From: Rhodoluna sp.
Lineage (GTDB): Bacteria; Actinomycetota; Actinomycetes; Actinomycetales; Microbacteriaceae
Direction of reading: 5' to 3'
NCBI GenBank assembly: GCA_024641985.1
Contig: JAHEBZ010000003.1
Location: 310,001-374,000 of the forward strand
Length of the DNA: 64,000 bases
Under the pieces are notes generated by a model that was not told where the DNA came from, searched no databases, and was given only the letters and a program-made list of their open reading frames with translations. Below, piece by piece: positions 63,969 to 64,000 of the stretch. Position 1 is the stretch's first letter; each line of letters begins with the position of its first letter. A program made the position numbers and the translations under genes.

Positions 63969-64000
63969 GTCGGCTTGGCCGCCGGCTCGACGAGCACGAA
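63963..64000 (-). CDS. Possible 3' end of a convergent gene (partial)
   Basis: On the minus strand one frame runs from the window edge to a TAG at 63963-63965, ending in RARRAGGQADL. It would interlock with the ppm1 stop (CTATAG), as three other convergent pairs in the window do. Only twelve codons are visible, so this is a weak call, and no family can be named. Confidence 0.3.
   Translation of the reverse strand, partial: RARRAGGQADL

Overview
The window reads as an ordinary, very compact stretch of actinobacterial core genome. The best fit is a small-genome Microbacteriaceae, possibly a freshwater Luna-type lineage (Rhodoluna/Aquiluna-like). The assignment rests on gene content and order: polA-HPr-rpsA-coaE-uvrB-uvrA-uvrC-rapZ-whiA, gap-pgk-tpi-secG, rbpA, opcA next to zwf, pafBC-tatAC-helicase, lnt-ppm1, SufBDC with a Rieske protein and SufT, and a small type-B L31. 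It also rests on moderate GC (judged by eye, not counted), frequent GTG/TTG starts and almost no spacer DNA. The genus is inference.

Layout. 1-12058 (+): end of DNA polymerase I, an HPr-like protein, ribosomal protein S1, dephospho-CoA kinase, the three UvrABC excision repair genes, RapZ and WhiA. 12119-16568 (+): superoxide dismutase, lower glycolysis (GapA, Pgk, TpiA), SecG and RbpA. 16632-24682 (-): 6-phosphogluconolactonase, OpcA, glucose-6-phosphate dehydrogenase, glucose-6-phosphate isomerase, transaldolase and transketolase, converging on the glycolytic genes at a perfect bidirectional terminator. 24833-28099: heme O synthase (+), then photolyase and heme A synthase (-). 28345-32375 (+): SUF iron-sulfur operon. 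32432-36061: BioY (-), an ABC-F protein (+), then a three-gene (-) unit DUF3099 / small Cys-His protein / SURF1. 36181-41143: FabG, SerB, divergent glgC and glgA, an ABC ATPase and bL31B. 41203-46457: DnaQ-like exonuclease, then divergent metF and metH. 46484-51138: alpha/beta hydrolase, glycosyltransferase, histidine phosphatase plus sirtuin, a solitary adenine DNA methyltransferase and tRNA-Leu(GAG). 51259-63968: a 68-residue protein, UppP, a PAC2 protein (-), then a long (+) run of HAD hydrolase, TrmI, FKBP lipoprotein, PafB, PafC, a membrane protein, TatA, TatC, helicase, Lnt and Ppm1.

The genes join central carbon metabolism (glycolysis, both branches of the pentose phosphate pathway, glycogen), aerobic respiration (heme O/A synthesis and SURF1 for cytochrome oxidase, superoxide dismutase), DNA repair (UvrABC, photolyase, the PafBC regulator) and envelope/export functions (SecG, Tat, UppP, Lnt-Ppm1). 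I see no rRNA, CRISPR, insertion sequence, phage, toxin-antitoxin or defence island. No gap exceeds 300 bases; the longest is 245 bases between ctaA and sufB.

No clearly new multi-gene system is visible. The most informative unlisted signal is in the start sites. About a dozen genes have a TAnnnT -10-like hexamer ending 6-8 bases before the start codon and no Shine-Dalgarno sequence, which predicts leaderless mRNAs. Two divergent pairs (glgC/glgA and metF/metH) fit both promoters into 46-47 bases. Other items worth a look are the DUF3099/Cys-His/SURF1 unit, interlocked stop codons of convergent genes, several start-site corrections and a perfect 12-bp stem inside ppm1.
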